Source: DAIDHZ01 sp965370365
GTDB taxonomy: Bacteria > Chlamydiota > Chlamydiia > Chlamydiales > SM23-39
NCBI GenBank assembly: GCA_965370365.1
Contig: CBDUSP010000066.1
Span: 1 to 7,784, forward strand
Reading direction: 5' to 3'
Length of the DNA: 7,784 nt
Shown here: positions 1 to 5,900 of the stretch, piece after piece
Position numbering within the stretch: the first letter of the stretch is position 1
How the letters are laid out: every line of letters begins with the position of its first letter
Notes under the pieces: generated by a model
What the model was told of the DNA's origin: nothing
Seen by the model: only the letters and a program-made list of their open reading frames with translations
Database searches by the model: none
Made by a program: the position numbers and the translations under genes

Positions 1-60
1 AATTAACTTTTTCGGTGAATTTTGGTCGAATAGCTGGCGAATGAATTGATCAGTGGCTCC

Positions 61-1020
61 TTAAAAGACAACGGTTTTACTAGGACGCCCCGGCTCTTCT
101 TTGACAAGCCTTGGCAGAGCAAAGCCAGAAAGGCGCGTTTGCAAAGATTGCATAAGAGCAATTGCTTTTCCCTCAGGAACAAGGAAATGAGAGGCTCCTT
201 CTACATGATCGAGAAGATGAAGATAGTATGGAAGCATCCCATGATTTACAAGCCTTTGGCATAACGCGAACAGAGTCGCCTCATCATCATTAACGCCTTT
301 AAGAAGAACCGATTGATTGAGAATAGGAATGCCGAGCTTTAAAACTTTTTTCAAATGGGAGATCACATCCTCGTCTAACTCTTTTGGATGATTACAGTGA
401 ATCGCAAAAAAAATCTGTTTTGAGCTTGCTCTCAAGATGTTTAAAAAAGCCTCATCGATTCTCTCGGGAATTCCAATCGGGAACCGCGTATGAAAGCGGA
501 TCCGTTTAACATGCTCCATTTTTTCAATCGCACCAAAAAGATCAGCTAAAGCTGCATTTGAAAGAGACAGAGGGTCTCCCCCACTTAAAATCACCTCTTC
601 AACCGAGAGATCTTCTTCTAAAAGAGCAATTTCCTTCTCAAATCCAGAGAGCTTTGTTTCATAAGGAAAATTTTGCCGAAAACAAAACCTGCAATGCATT
701 GCACACGCGCTCGTTACTAGTAAAAGCGCTCTTCCCTGATATTTCTGCAGGATTTTTCCCGTCTTACAAAAGGAGCGATCCTGTACAGGATCTAACTCGA
801 AACCAGGAACTTTCATCGTTTCTTCCTGAAGCGGCACAAACTGCCTTAAGATCGGATCATCAAGCGTATTTTTGGGGATTTTCTTAGCAAGTCTTCGAGG
901 GAGGTTTAGGATAAACCTAGGGTTAAAAAAGATTTGACTTCTCTTGGAAGCATCAAGCTCCAGGAAATCCAATAAATCTTTTGTAGAAGTAAAGCTGTCC
1001 TTTTGAATCTGTCTCCACAT
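61..1020 (-). CDS. epmB: EF-P (R)-beta-lysylation protein EpmB / KamA-family lysine 2,3-aminomutase
   Basis: A 319-residue radical-SAM, PLP-dependent aminomutase. The family converts L-alpha-lysine to beta-lysine; the EpmB branch makes (R)-beta-lysine, which EpmA attaches to elongation factor P. Visible features are the iron-sulfur motif CxxxCxxC (C106, C110, C113 in CAMHCRFC), the SAM-binding SGGDP at 146-150, the conserved PYYLHLLDHVEGASHF stretch at 264-279, and a C-terminal PGRPSK whose K315 fits the PLP-binding lysine. The N-terminal DDPILRQ and PGFELDP blocks and the short C-terminus resemble E. coli EpmB (about 340 residues) more than the longer clostridial KamA, so I favour EpmB. The ATG at 1020 gives a normal N-terminus, but no good Shine-Dalgarno precedes it. 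It starts 29 bp after the murA stop and is probably co-transcribed. Neither efp nor epmA is in the window, so the EF-P role is inferred from family resemblance. Confidence 0.87.
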   Translation of the reverse strand: MWRQIQKDSFTSTKDLLDFLELDASKRSQIFFNPRFILNLPRRLAKKIPKNTLDDPILRQFVPLQEETMKVPGFELDPVQDRSFCKTGKILQKYQGRALLLVTSACAMHCRFCFRQNFPYETKLSGFEKEIALLEEDLSVEEVILSGGDPLSLSNAALADLFGAIEKMEHVKRIRFHTRFPIGIPERIDEAFLNILRASSKQIFFAIHCNHPKELDEDVISHLKKVLKLGIPILNQSVLLKGVNDDEATLFALCQRLVNHGMLPYYLHLLDHVEGASHFLVPEGKAIALMQSLQTRLSGFALPRLVKEEPGRPSKTVVF

Positions 1021-1049
1021 GGGAAGACATTCTAAGCGCCCTCTTGTTA

Positions 1050-2414
1050 TTAAACACTCTCTAAAGCAGTTTTTAACTTCTTTTTTTCAGGCACTGTGCG
1101 CGAAATATCTGCACCTAAAGAGGTTAGTTTTCCAACTAAATCCTCATAACCACGATCCAAGTAACCTACATTGGAGATTAGGCTCTCATCTGGAGCAAGA
1201 AGTGCCGCCATTACGTAGGCAAAGCCTGCGCGCAAATCAGGAATCGTAAACTTCCCAGCCTTTAAAGTTGTAGGCCCTTTAACAACAAGACTATGCGCAT
1301 GGTCTCTTGAGGCAAAACGACAGTTTCTGCCTCCAAGACACTGATTAAAGAGCTGAATATCTGCGCCCATATTTTGAAGCATTTGAGTGTATCCAAAGCG
1401 GTTCTCATACACAGTCTCGTGGATCACAGAAGAGCCATCAGCTTGTGTTAAAAGAACGACAAAAGGCTGTTGCCAGTCCGTCATGAATCCAGGGTGCACA
1501 TCTGTCTCAATATGAGCACCTCCGCGAAGTTCTTTCTCGAAAAAGAACTCGATCCCATTTTTTGCTACGTGAAAATCGCCCCCGATTTCTCGAATTTTAT
1601 TCAAAAATCCAATCATCTGTAGATGTTCTGCACCTTCAATAAATACACGCCCCTTCGTCGCAATCGCTGCCATCGCATAAGAGGCAACCTCATTGCGATC
1701 GGTCATCACCGTGTGCTCGACTTCACGGAATTTGTGAACTTGTTGGATGTGAATTGTTCGATCCGCATCAACAGTGATATTCGCGCCAAGCTTTTGAAGG
1801 AAAAGAATCAGGTCAATGATTTCAGGTTCGATTGCAGCATTTCGAATCACTGTTGTCCCTTTTGCGCGAACAGCTGCAAGAATTGTATTTTCTGTTGCTC
1901 CAACCGAAGGATAAGAAAAATCGATCACAGCTCCCTCAAGACCCTTGTGGGCCTGAGCGAAATAGGCACCTTCTTTTTTCATCTCCCGATACTCGATGAA
2001 TGCGCCCAGTTTTTTTAGCGCCTGAATATGAAAGTCAACGGGTCTTGCTCCAATTAGATCTCCGCCGATTGTTGGAACAATGATGTCCTCATCCGTTCTC
2101 CCAAGCAGTGCACCAATGAGTAAAATGGGAATTCGATTTGCGCCAGAGTATTTTTGGGGGACATACGAAGTTTTTAGATCGCGCGTAATGATTTCAATGG
2201 TTCTTTTTTCTTTATCCCACTGAACTTCAGAGCCGATTTCCTTGCAGAGATTCACGGTGATTTCCACATCCCCGATATTTGGGACGTTATGAAAAACACA
2301 CTTTTTATCAGAGAGAAGCGATGCAACAAGAAGCTTTGTCATTGCATTTTTTGCGCCTGCTGCGCGAATCGTTCCTTGCAGGCTCTTTCCACCTCTCACA
2401 CTTAACATCTGCAT
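1050..2414 (-). CDS. murA: UDP-N-acetylglucosamine 1-carboxyvinyltransferase MurA (Cys-to-Asp type)
   Basis: First committed step of peptidoglycan precursor synthesis in the cytoplasm: transfer of enolpyruvate from PEP to UDP-GlcNAc. With the start at 2414 the protein has 454 residues, against about 420 in E. coli. The EPSP-synthase fold motifs are present: GAKNA with K22/N23 (the same numbers as in E. coli), GARPVDFH with R124, HPGFMTDWQQPF with D313, and DLRAG with R395. The loop residue that is Cys115 in E. coli is D119 here (GGDLIGARP), the natural variant associated with fosfomycin insensitivity in Chlamydia and Mycobacterium. The frame stays open upstream to 2522, but those 36 residues match nothing in MurA and would abut ispF with no gap. 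A GGAGGGG ribosome-binding site and a plausible promoter lie inside them, so they are excluded. A start at the next ATG (2408) is almost equally possible. It likely heads an operon with epmB. Confidence 0.95.
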   Translation of the reverse strand: MQMLSVRGGKSLQGTIRAAGAKNAMTKLLVASLLSDKKCVFHNVPNIGDVEITVNLCKEIGSEVQWDKEKRTIEIITRDLKTSYVPQKYSGANRIPILLIGALLGRTDEDIIVPTIGGDLIGARPVDFHIQALKKLGAFIEYREMKKEGAYFAQAHKGLEGAVIDFSYPSVGATENTILAAVRAKGTTVIRNAAIEPEIIDLILFLQKLGANITVDADRTIHIQQVHKFREVEHTVMTDRNEVASYAMAAIATKGRVFIEGAEHLQMIGFLNKIREIGGDFHVAKNGIEFFFEKELRGGAHIETDVHPGFMTDWQQPFVVLLTQADGSSVIHETVYENRFGYTQMLQNMGADIQLFNQCLGGRNCRFASRDHAHSLVVKGPTTLKAGKFTIPDLRAGFAYVMAALLAPDESLISNVGYLDRGYEDLVGKLTSLGADISRTVPEKKKLKTALESV

Positions 2415-2416
2415 AA

Positions 2417-2423
2417 CCCCTCC
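2417..2423 (-). promoter_or_regulatory. Ribosome-binding site that fixes the murA start
   Basis: GGAGGGG on the minus strand. The GGAGG core is 4 nt from the ATG at 2414 and 10 nt from the ATG at 2408. It is the strongest Shine-Dalgarno sequence near any start in this window, and it lies inside the open frame that runs on to 2522. It argues that translation begins at 2414 or 2408 rather than 2522. Confidence 0.7.
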
Positions 2424-2433
2424 AATCGCCCAC

Positions 2434-2462
2434 ATCTTACTCAAGAGAAATCCAAAAGACAA
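2434..2462 (-). promoter_or_regulatory. Predicted sigma-70-type promoter for murA(-epmB)
   Basis: Minus-strand -35 TTGTCT (2462-2457) and -10 TAAGAT (2439-2434), each 4 of 6 to consensus, separated by exactly 17 nt. Transcription would begin near 2427, leaving a leader of about 12 nt that contains the GGAGGGG ribosome-binding site. The spacing agrees with a murA start at 2414 and rules out translation from 2522. This is a pattern match only. Confidence 0.45.
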
Positions 2463-2522
2463 ACTAAAAGATTTACTCCCTACTTTCGTTATAACTCCCT
2501 GTCTGATACACTGGCCTCTCAT

Positions 2523-3017
2523 ATGTCACAAAGCACTTCTCTTTTTCGTGCAGGGATTGGTCAAAGCACCCGTAGATTTCTGCCTTCAGACTCTTCAAAA
2601 CCCTGCGTTATCGCAGGAATTATTTTTGAAGGAGTTCCAGGCCTTGATGCAGAGTCCGATGGAGATGTTGTTTTCCACGCACTTTGCAATGCAATCACGT
2701 CTCTTTCAGGAGTTCCTGTCTTGTGGGGGCTTGCTCGAGATCTTTGCCGCAAAGATGGGATTACTGACAGTCAAGTCTACTTAGAAAAAGCCCTAGAAAC
2801 GCTCGGAAATCAAAAAATTGTACATATTGCAATTTCGATCGAAGGGAAACGTCCTGAGTTTGAAGGAAGCATCGATCTTATGCGCGAGAGGATTGCAAAC
2901 GTCCTTTCTCTTGAGATTTCACAGGTGGGCATCACAGTAACATCTGGAGATGGGCTCACAGACTTTGGGTGTGGTGACGGGATTCAGTCTTTTGCTACAA
3001 TTACGACAAGTCAATAA
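2523..3017 (+). CDS. ispF: 2-C-methyl-D-erythritol 2,4-cyclodiphosphate synthase IspF, with altered metal site
   Basis: A 164-residue member of the IspF family, which cyclises CDP-methylerythritol 2-phosphate to MEcPP in the MEP isoprenoid pathway. Family landmarks are the N-terminal RAGIGQ...RF (9-19), SDGDVVFHALCNAI (45-58) with the metal ligand H52, TDS (81-83), IEGKRPEF (106-113) and the C-terminal TSGDGLTDFGCGDGI (140-154). The length fits the family. The DxH pair that normally binds zinc with H52 (pattern GIGYDVHRF) reads GIGQSTRRF here, so Asp is S15 and His is R17. The usual His of HSDGD is E44. The fold is intact and there is no stop or frameshift, so this is a divergent or altered enzyme rather than an obvious pseudogene. 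No clear Shine-Dalgarno precedes the ATG; the start is chosen because the family N-terminus begins about 8 residues later. It is divergent from murA, and its last 7 bp overlap the convergent cysJ-like gene. Confidence 0.88.
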   Translation: MSQSTSLFRAGIGQSTRRFLPSDSSKPCVIAGIIFEGVPGLDAESDGDVVFHALCNAITSLSGVPVLWGLARDLCRKDGITDSQVYLEKALETLGNQKIVHIAISIEGKRPEFEGSIDLMRERIANVLSLEISQVGITVTSGDGLTDFGCGDGIQSFATITTSQ

Positions 3018-4126
3018 ACATCTGCCATGTAGCGCTTCTCTTTACGCATTTTTCTGAAATAAATAAGAGCCTCTGCTTCGGTTAGGGTTCCTTCTTCTCT
3101 AATGATTTGACAAAGCGTAGCTTCAACTTCTTTTGCCATTTGCTTCGCATCTCCGCAAACATAGACAAACGCCCCCTCTTGAATCCACTGCCAAAGACTT
3201 TTTCTTCTCTCATACATCTTATGTTGGACGTACACTTTCTCTTCCTGATCACGAGAAAATGCGGTGTCCAACCGAAGCAACCCCTGCTTTTCTAAGTCTG
3301 TCCAAAACGACTCGTAATAAAAATCAGTCTTTTGGTTTCTCTCCCCAAAAAAAAGCCAGTTCCTCCCCGTTGCATGCGTCGCGATTCTTTCCTGCACAAA
3401 AGCGCGATAGGGCGCCACTCCCGTTCCTGGACCAATCATAATCATCGATGTTCTCGGGTCCTCCGGCAGCGTAAAGTGATTGGATGGCTGCACGTAAATA
3501 GGAATCAGCGTCGAGCCAATCTCTGCTTGCATCCCAAGAAAGTAACTTCCCACTCCATAGCGCTCTTGTCCATTTACTTGATACTGAACACTTGCCACAA
3601 GCAAATGAAGCTCATTTGAAAACGCCTGTGCAGCAGAGGCAATCGAATAAAACCGCGGGAGCATTGGCATGGCATATTTTGCAATTTCTTCTTTTGTAAT
3701 GGGAGATAGGGAAGCCAACTCTTTCAAAGTGTGCGTGTGTAAGAATTGGGTGAGCTCTTCTTTGTTTTCACTGTCTAATAGATCTCGAGAGACGCCCCCT
3801 TTCTCAACTGAACAAGAAACAAGAGAGCGATTAATCCTCATGATGTTTGCTTTAAACATAAGAAAATCATGAATGGAGACGTCCCCTGACCTAGGGTCCA
3901 GAACAACCTCATCTCCCTTAGTTCCAAGGAGATGCAAAATATCTGATACTTCTTTTGGGTTATTTGCGGGCAAAACCCCAATGCTATCGCCTACTTTATA
4001 GGTCTCATCCCATCCTGTCGTATCAAGGACAATATGAAATGTTTTTCGCGAAGAAGAGGCTCCTGTGGCGCTCTCTCTTTTTTTGAGAAAAGCGCAATAT
4101 GGAGAGGAGCGCGAGTATTTTTTCAT
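3011..4126 (-). CDS. cysJ: CysJ-like NADPH:flavoprotein reductase (FAD/NADPH module only)
   Basis: A 371-residue cytosolic FAD- and NADPH-binding protein of the sulfite reductase flavoprotein / cytochrome P450 reductase family. Numbered from the ATG at 4126: an FAD-binding beta-barrel with an inserted helical connecting domain; the FAD motif PRFYSIAS (157-164); GVGSYFL (191-197) in the flavin phosphate-binding position; the NADPH motif GPGTGVAP (232-239); FFGERN (259-264); CGDAKQMAKEVE (324-335); and a terminal KRYMADVY like the end of CysJ (KRYxxDVY). The N-terminal FMN flavodoxin domain of full CysJ (about 600 residues) is absent, and the N-terminus is only a short lead into the FAD domain. 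The frame can be extended to a TTG at 4144, but the first ATG at 4126 is preferred because a -10-like TATACT lies at 4152-4147. No CysI or cysteine-synthesis gene is nearby, so a role in sulfite reduction is doubtful. The electron acceptor is unknown. Confidence 0.87.
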   Translation of the reverse strand: MKKYSRSSPYCAFLKKRESATGASSSRKTFHIVLDTTGWDETYKVGDSIGVLPANNPKEVSDILHLLGTKGDEVVLDPRSGDVSIHDFLMFKANIMRINRSLVSCSVEKGGVSRDLLDSENKEELTQFLHTHTLKELASLSPITKEEIAKYAMPMLPRFYSIASAAQAFSNELHLLVASVQYQVNGQERYGVGSYFLGMQAEIGSTLIPIYVQPSNHFTLPEDPRTSMIMIGPGTGVAPYRAFVQERIATHATGRNWLFFGERNQKTDFYYESFWTDLEKQGLLRLDTAFSRDQEEKVYVQHKMYERRKSLWQWIQEGAFVYVCGDAKQMAKEVEATLCQIIREEGTLTEAEALIYFRKMRKEKRYMADVY

Positions 4127-4154
4127 AGACAACTCTAATACCAATCAGTATACA
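4126..4154 (+). promoter_or_regulatory. Predicted promoter of the small lipoprotein gene
   Basis: TAGACA (4126-4131, 5 of 6 to the -35 consensus) and TATACA (4149-4154, 4 of 6 to the -10), exactly 17 nt apart. Transcription would start near 4161, about 15 nt before the lipoprotein ATG. The -35 box begins at the base that opens the cysJ-like start codon on the other strand. Pattern match only. Confidence 0.5.
4147..4152 (-). promoter_or_regulatory. Possible -10 element for the cysJ-like gene
   Basis: TATACT on the minus strand (5 of 6 to the -10 consensus) would start transcription near 4140, about 14 nt before the ATG at 4126. Upstream at 17 nt there is only a T-rich TTTTTC, a poor -35. It shares four bases with the opposing -10 at 4149-4154, so the two promoters would compete. 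Weak evidence. Confidence 0.3.
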
Positions 4155-4175
4155 AAAGAAAAAACGTGAGAAAAA

Positions 4176-4316
4176 ATGAAATACTCGATTTTTTTTCTTT
4201 TTGGACTTTGTTTAAGCTTCCTGTCAGGCTGCTCGCCAAGCGAAGCACATAACAGAGGCTACGTCATCTCCCAAAGTCAGGTCGAAGAAGAAAACGCCGA
4301 TCATCTCAATCAGTAA
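4176..4316 (+). CDS. Small predicted lipoprotein, 46 residues, function unknown
   Basis: ATG to TAA, 46 residues, too short for many gene callers. It opens with a classic lipoprotein signal: MKYS, a hydrophobic stretch IFFLFGLCLSFL (residues 5-16), then the lipobox LSGC with the lipidated cysteine at C19. The mature peptide would have only 28 residues: a short SPSEAH linker, then a polar, acidic tail ending EEENADHLNQ, with no further cysteine. A GTGAG (4166-4170) sits 5 nt before the ATG as a weak ribosome-binding site, a fair promoter lies just upstream, and a strong hairpin follows the stop by 6 nt. This gives a complete single-gene transcription unit. The residue after C19 is Ser, which in the Lol rule for proteobacteria favours outer-membrane sorting; whether that applies here is unknown. 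It lies next to gltX, the place I recall omcA occupying in Chlamydia, but it lacks the many cysteines of OmcA. I do not recognise it by sequence. Confidence 0.72.
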   Translation: MKYSIFFLFGLCLSFLSGCSPSEAHNRGYVISQSQVEEENADHLNQ

Positions 4317-4322
4317 TCTCTT

Positions 4323-4364
4323 TATACCCAAGGAAACTCAAAACTTGGAGTTTACTTGGGTATA
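4323..4364. terminator. Strong hairpin between the lipoprotein gene and gltX, probable terminator
   Basis: TATACCCAAG (4323-4332) pairs perfectly with CTTGGGTATA (4355-4364). After one G/A mismatch, AAACTC (4334-4339) pairs with GAGTTT (4348-4353), leaving an 8-nt loop: 16 base pairs in all. On the plus strand a CTCTTTTT tract follows from 4371, 6 nt after the stem, which supports termination of the lipoprotein transcript. On the minus strand no T-run follows. The gltX stop codon (4354-4352) and the last gltX codons lie inside the stem, so the hairpin may also stabilise or end the gltX message. Confidence 0.65.
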
Positions 4365-5821
4365 TCCCAACTCTTTTTCAAGGCCACGCTCTTTTTATTC
4401 GAAATGCCCCCGAGAGTTTCAATTGCTTGCATAAGGCGCGCGCGCGTTCTGTCTTTGCCTAAAAGCGTCACTGAAGCGTAGAGAGGAGGCCCTTGCGTTT
4501 TTCCCATGATCGCAACAAAAAGCGCTTGCATCACAACCTTTTTATAGTTCACTTCAAACACTTCGGCAACTTTACAAGAGGCCTTTTCAAAACCATCCCC
4601 TGTCCAGTCCTCTAGAGCATCCATCTCCCAGATCATCGCCTGGAGAAGATAAGAAACAGTCTCTGCCGTACAGTTTTTGGGACAAAGGCTTTCAAGGGTA
4701 ATATTGAGATCGTTGATAAAGAAAAAATCGCAAAGCTGAATAAAGTCTCCAAAGGTTTTGATTCTCTTGTGAACAAGAGGCATGAGCTTGCGCATAAATG
4801 CGTCGTTAAATCCCCAGTCGGCGATCTTTTGCCAGAGCTTTTCTTCGGGAATTGTTTCGATGATTTTCTTTTGATTGAGCCAATTTAATTTCTGCACATC
4901 GAAAAAGGCGCCAGAGACACCAATGCGCTTTGGATCGAATGCTTGAATAAGCTCGTCTAGCGTATAGATCTCTTTATCCTCCGGCATGCTATAGCCCATC
5001 AGCGTCAAGAAGTTCACAAGCGCTTCCGGAAGGTAGCCGCTATCGCGAAAATAGAAAATAGATGTTGGATTTTTTCTTTTTGAGAGTTTCTTCCCATCTT
5101 TGCCAATCAACAACGGCATGTGCACAAATGTGGGAGCCTCCCATCCAAATGCCTGGTAGAGATAAATGTGTTTTGGAGTAGAGCTTATCCACTCATCTCC
5201 TCGAATGACGTGAGTAATTTTCATGAGAAAGTCGTCGACCACATTTGCTAAATGATACGTGGGAAACCCATCGGATTTAAGCAAGATTTGATCATCAACA
5301 TCTGCCCAAGGAACCGTGATCTTACCCTTAACCGCATCTTCAAATACGCAATCACCACTTAATGGAACTTTTAAGCGAATAACAAATGGCTGTCCTTCTT
5401 TCTCTCTTTTTTCAACATCAGCAGGAGACAAATCGCGATATCTTCGATCGTATCCCCCCTTATCTTTGGATCGCATCTCAGACAGTTCCTCTGGAGTGGC
5501 AAAACATTTATACGCCTGGCCTTTTTCTATCAGCTTGTAGGCATACTCCTTGTAGATTTCACTTCTTTCCGACTGACGATACGGGCCATAAGACCCCCCC
5601 ACATCGGGCCCTTCATCCCATGTGATGTTACAAAAGTGAAGAGCATCAATAATTGCTTTTTCGTGGCTTTTGCGAGATCGTGTCTGGTCGGTATCTTCAA
5701 TTCGTAGAATGAAGGTTCCTTTAAAATGGCGGGCAAAAACAAGGTTAAAGAGCGCAATATACGCAGTCCCCACATGAGGGTCTCCTGTTGGAGAGGGGGC
5801 AATTCGAACACGGACAGACAT
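4352..5821 (-). CDS. gltX: Glutamate--tRNA ligase (GluRS), zinc-less type
   Basis: A 489-residue class Ic aminoacyl-tRNA synthetase that charges tRNA(Glu) in the cytosol. The Rossmann-fold signatures are PSPTGDPHVGT with HVGT at 16-19 (HIGH motif) and GKKLSKRK with KLSKR at 245-249 (KMSKS motif). RIEDTDQTR (40-48), the glutamate-specific YRQSER (81-86) and RGDEWISSTPKH (207-218) are all present. An all-alpha anticodon-binding domain fills roughly residues 320-489. The length is normal for bacterial GluRS. The zinc-binding cysteine cluster of E. coli GluRS is missing: only C106 remains in YKCFATPEE, and the later YDRRYRDLS has no Cys. Whether it also charges tRNA(Gln) for GatCAB cannot be read from the sequence. 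The ATG at 5821 is supported by the standard N-terminus MSVRVRIAPSPTG; the ribosome-binding site is weak (AAGAGA about 10 nt upstream). It lies downstream of tsp on the same strand and is convergent with the lipoprotein gene. Confidence 0.97.
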   Translation of the reverse strand: MSVRVRIAPSPTGDPHVGTAYIALFNLVFARHFKGTFILRIEDTDQTRSRKSHEKAIIDALHFCNITWDEGPDVGGSYGPYRQSERSEIYKEYAYKLIEKGQAYKCFATPEELSEMRSKDKGGYDRRYRDLSPADVEKREKEGQPFVIRLKVPLSGDCVFEDAVKGKITVPWADVDDQILLKSDGFPTYHLANVVDDFLMKITHVIRGDEWISSTPKHIYLYQAFGWEAPTFVHMPLLIGKDGKKLSKRKNPTSIFYFRDSGYLPEALVNFLTLMGYSMPEDKEIYTLDELIQAFDPKRIGVSGAFFDVQKLNWLNQKKIIETIPEEKLWQKIADWGFNDAFMRKLMPLVHKRIKTFGDFIQLCDFFFINDLNITLESLCPKNCTAETVSYLLQAMIWEMDALEDWTGDGFEKASCKVAEVFEVNYKKVVMQALFVAIMGKTQGPPLYASVTLLGKDRTRARLMQAIETLGGISNKKSVALKKSWDIPK

Positions 5822-5900
5822 CTACAAAATCTCTTAAATTAGAGAGCTATTTTCTCAAGAAGAGCGTTTATCTGCAAGAGCTTTACAGGGCTAACCGGAA

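Noticed and set aside
2..49. Plus-strand open frame of 15 codons ending in TGA, possibly the tail of a gene converging on epmB
   Set aside because: Too short to recognise, and no supporting signal such as a terminator; equally likely chance.
558..887. Plus-strand frame of 109 codons opposite epmB
   Set aside because: Antisense to the radical-SAM core, no family resemblance.
1623..2018. Plus-strand frame of 131 codons rich in Cys and Asn opposite murA
   Set aside because: Shadow of murA; its composition is what the reverse complement of that gene would give.
2472..2512. Possible plus-strand promoter for ispF (TATAAC at 2490-2495 or TACACT at 2507-2512)
   Set aside because: No -35 box at a workable distance; TTTACT is only 12 nt from TATAAC, and the other pairing matches poorly.
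4436..4446. Alternating GC run within gltX, considered as a phase-variable simple repeat
   Set aside because: Only 11 bases; it encodes ordinary Arg-Ala residues in a conserved frame, and dinucleotide slippage would destroy an essential gene.
5822..5900. Promoter for gltX (TTGCAG/GAAAAT or TCTAAT boxes on the minus strand)
   Set aside because: No pair combines good boxes with correct spacing; gltX may be read from tsp or from a promoter I cannot recognise.
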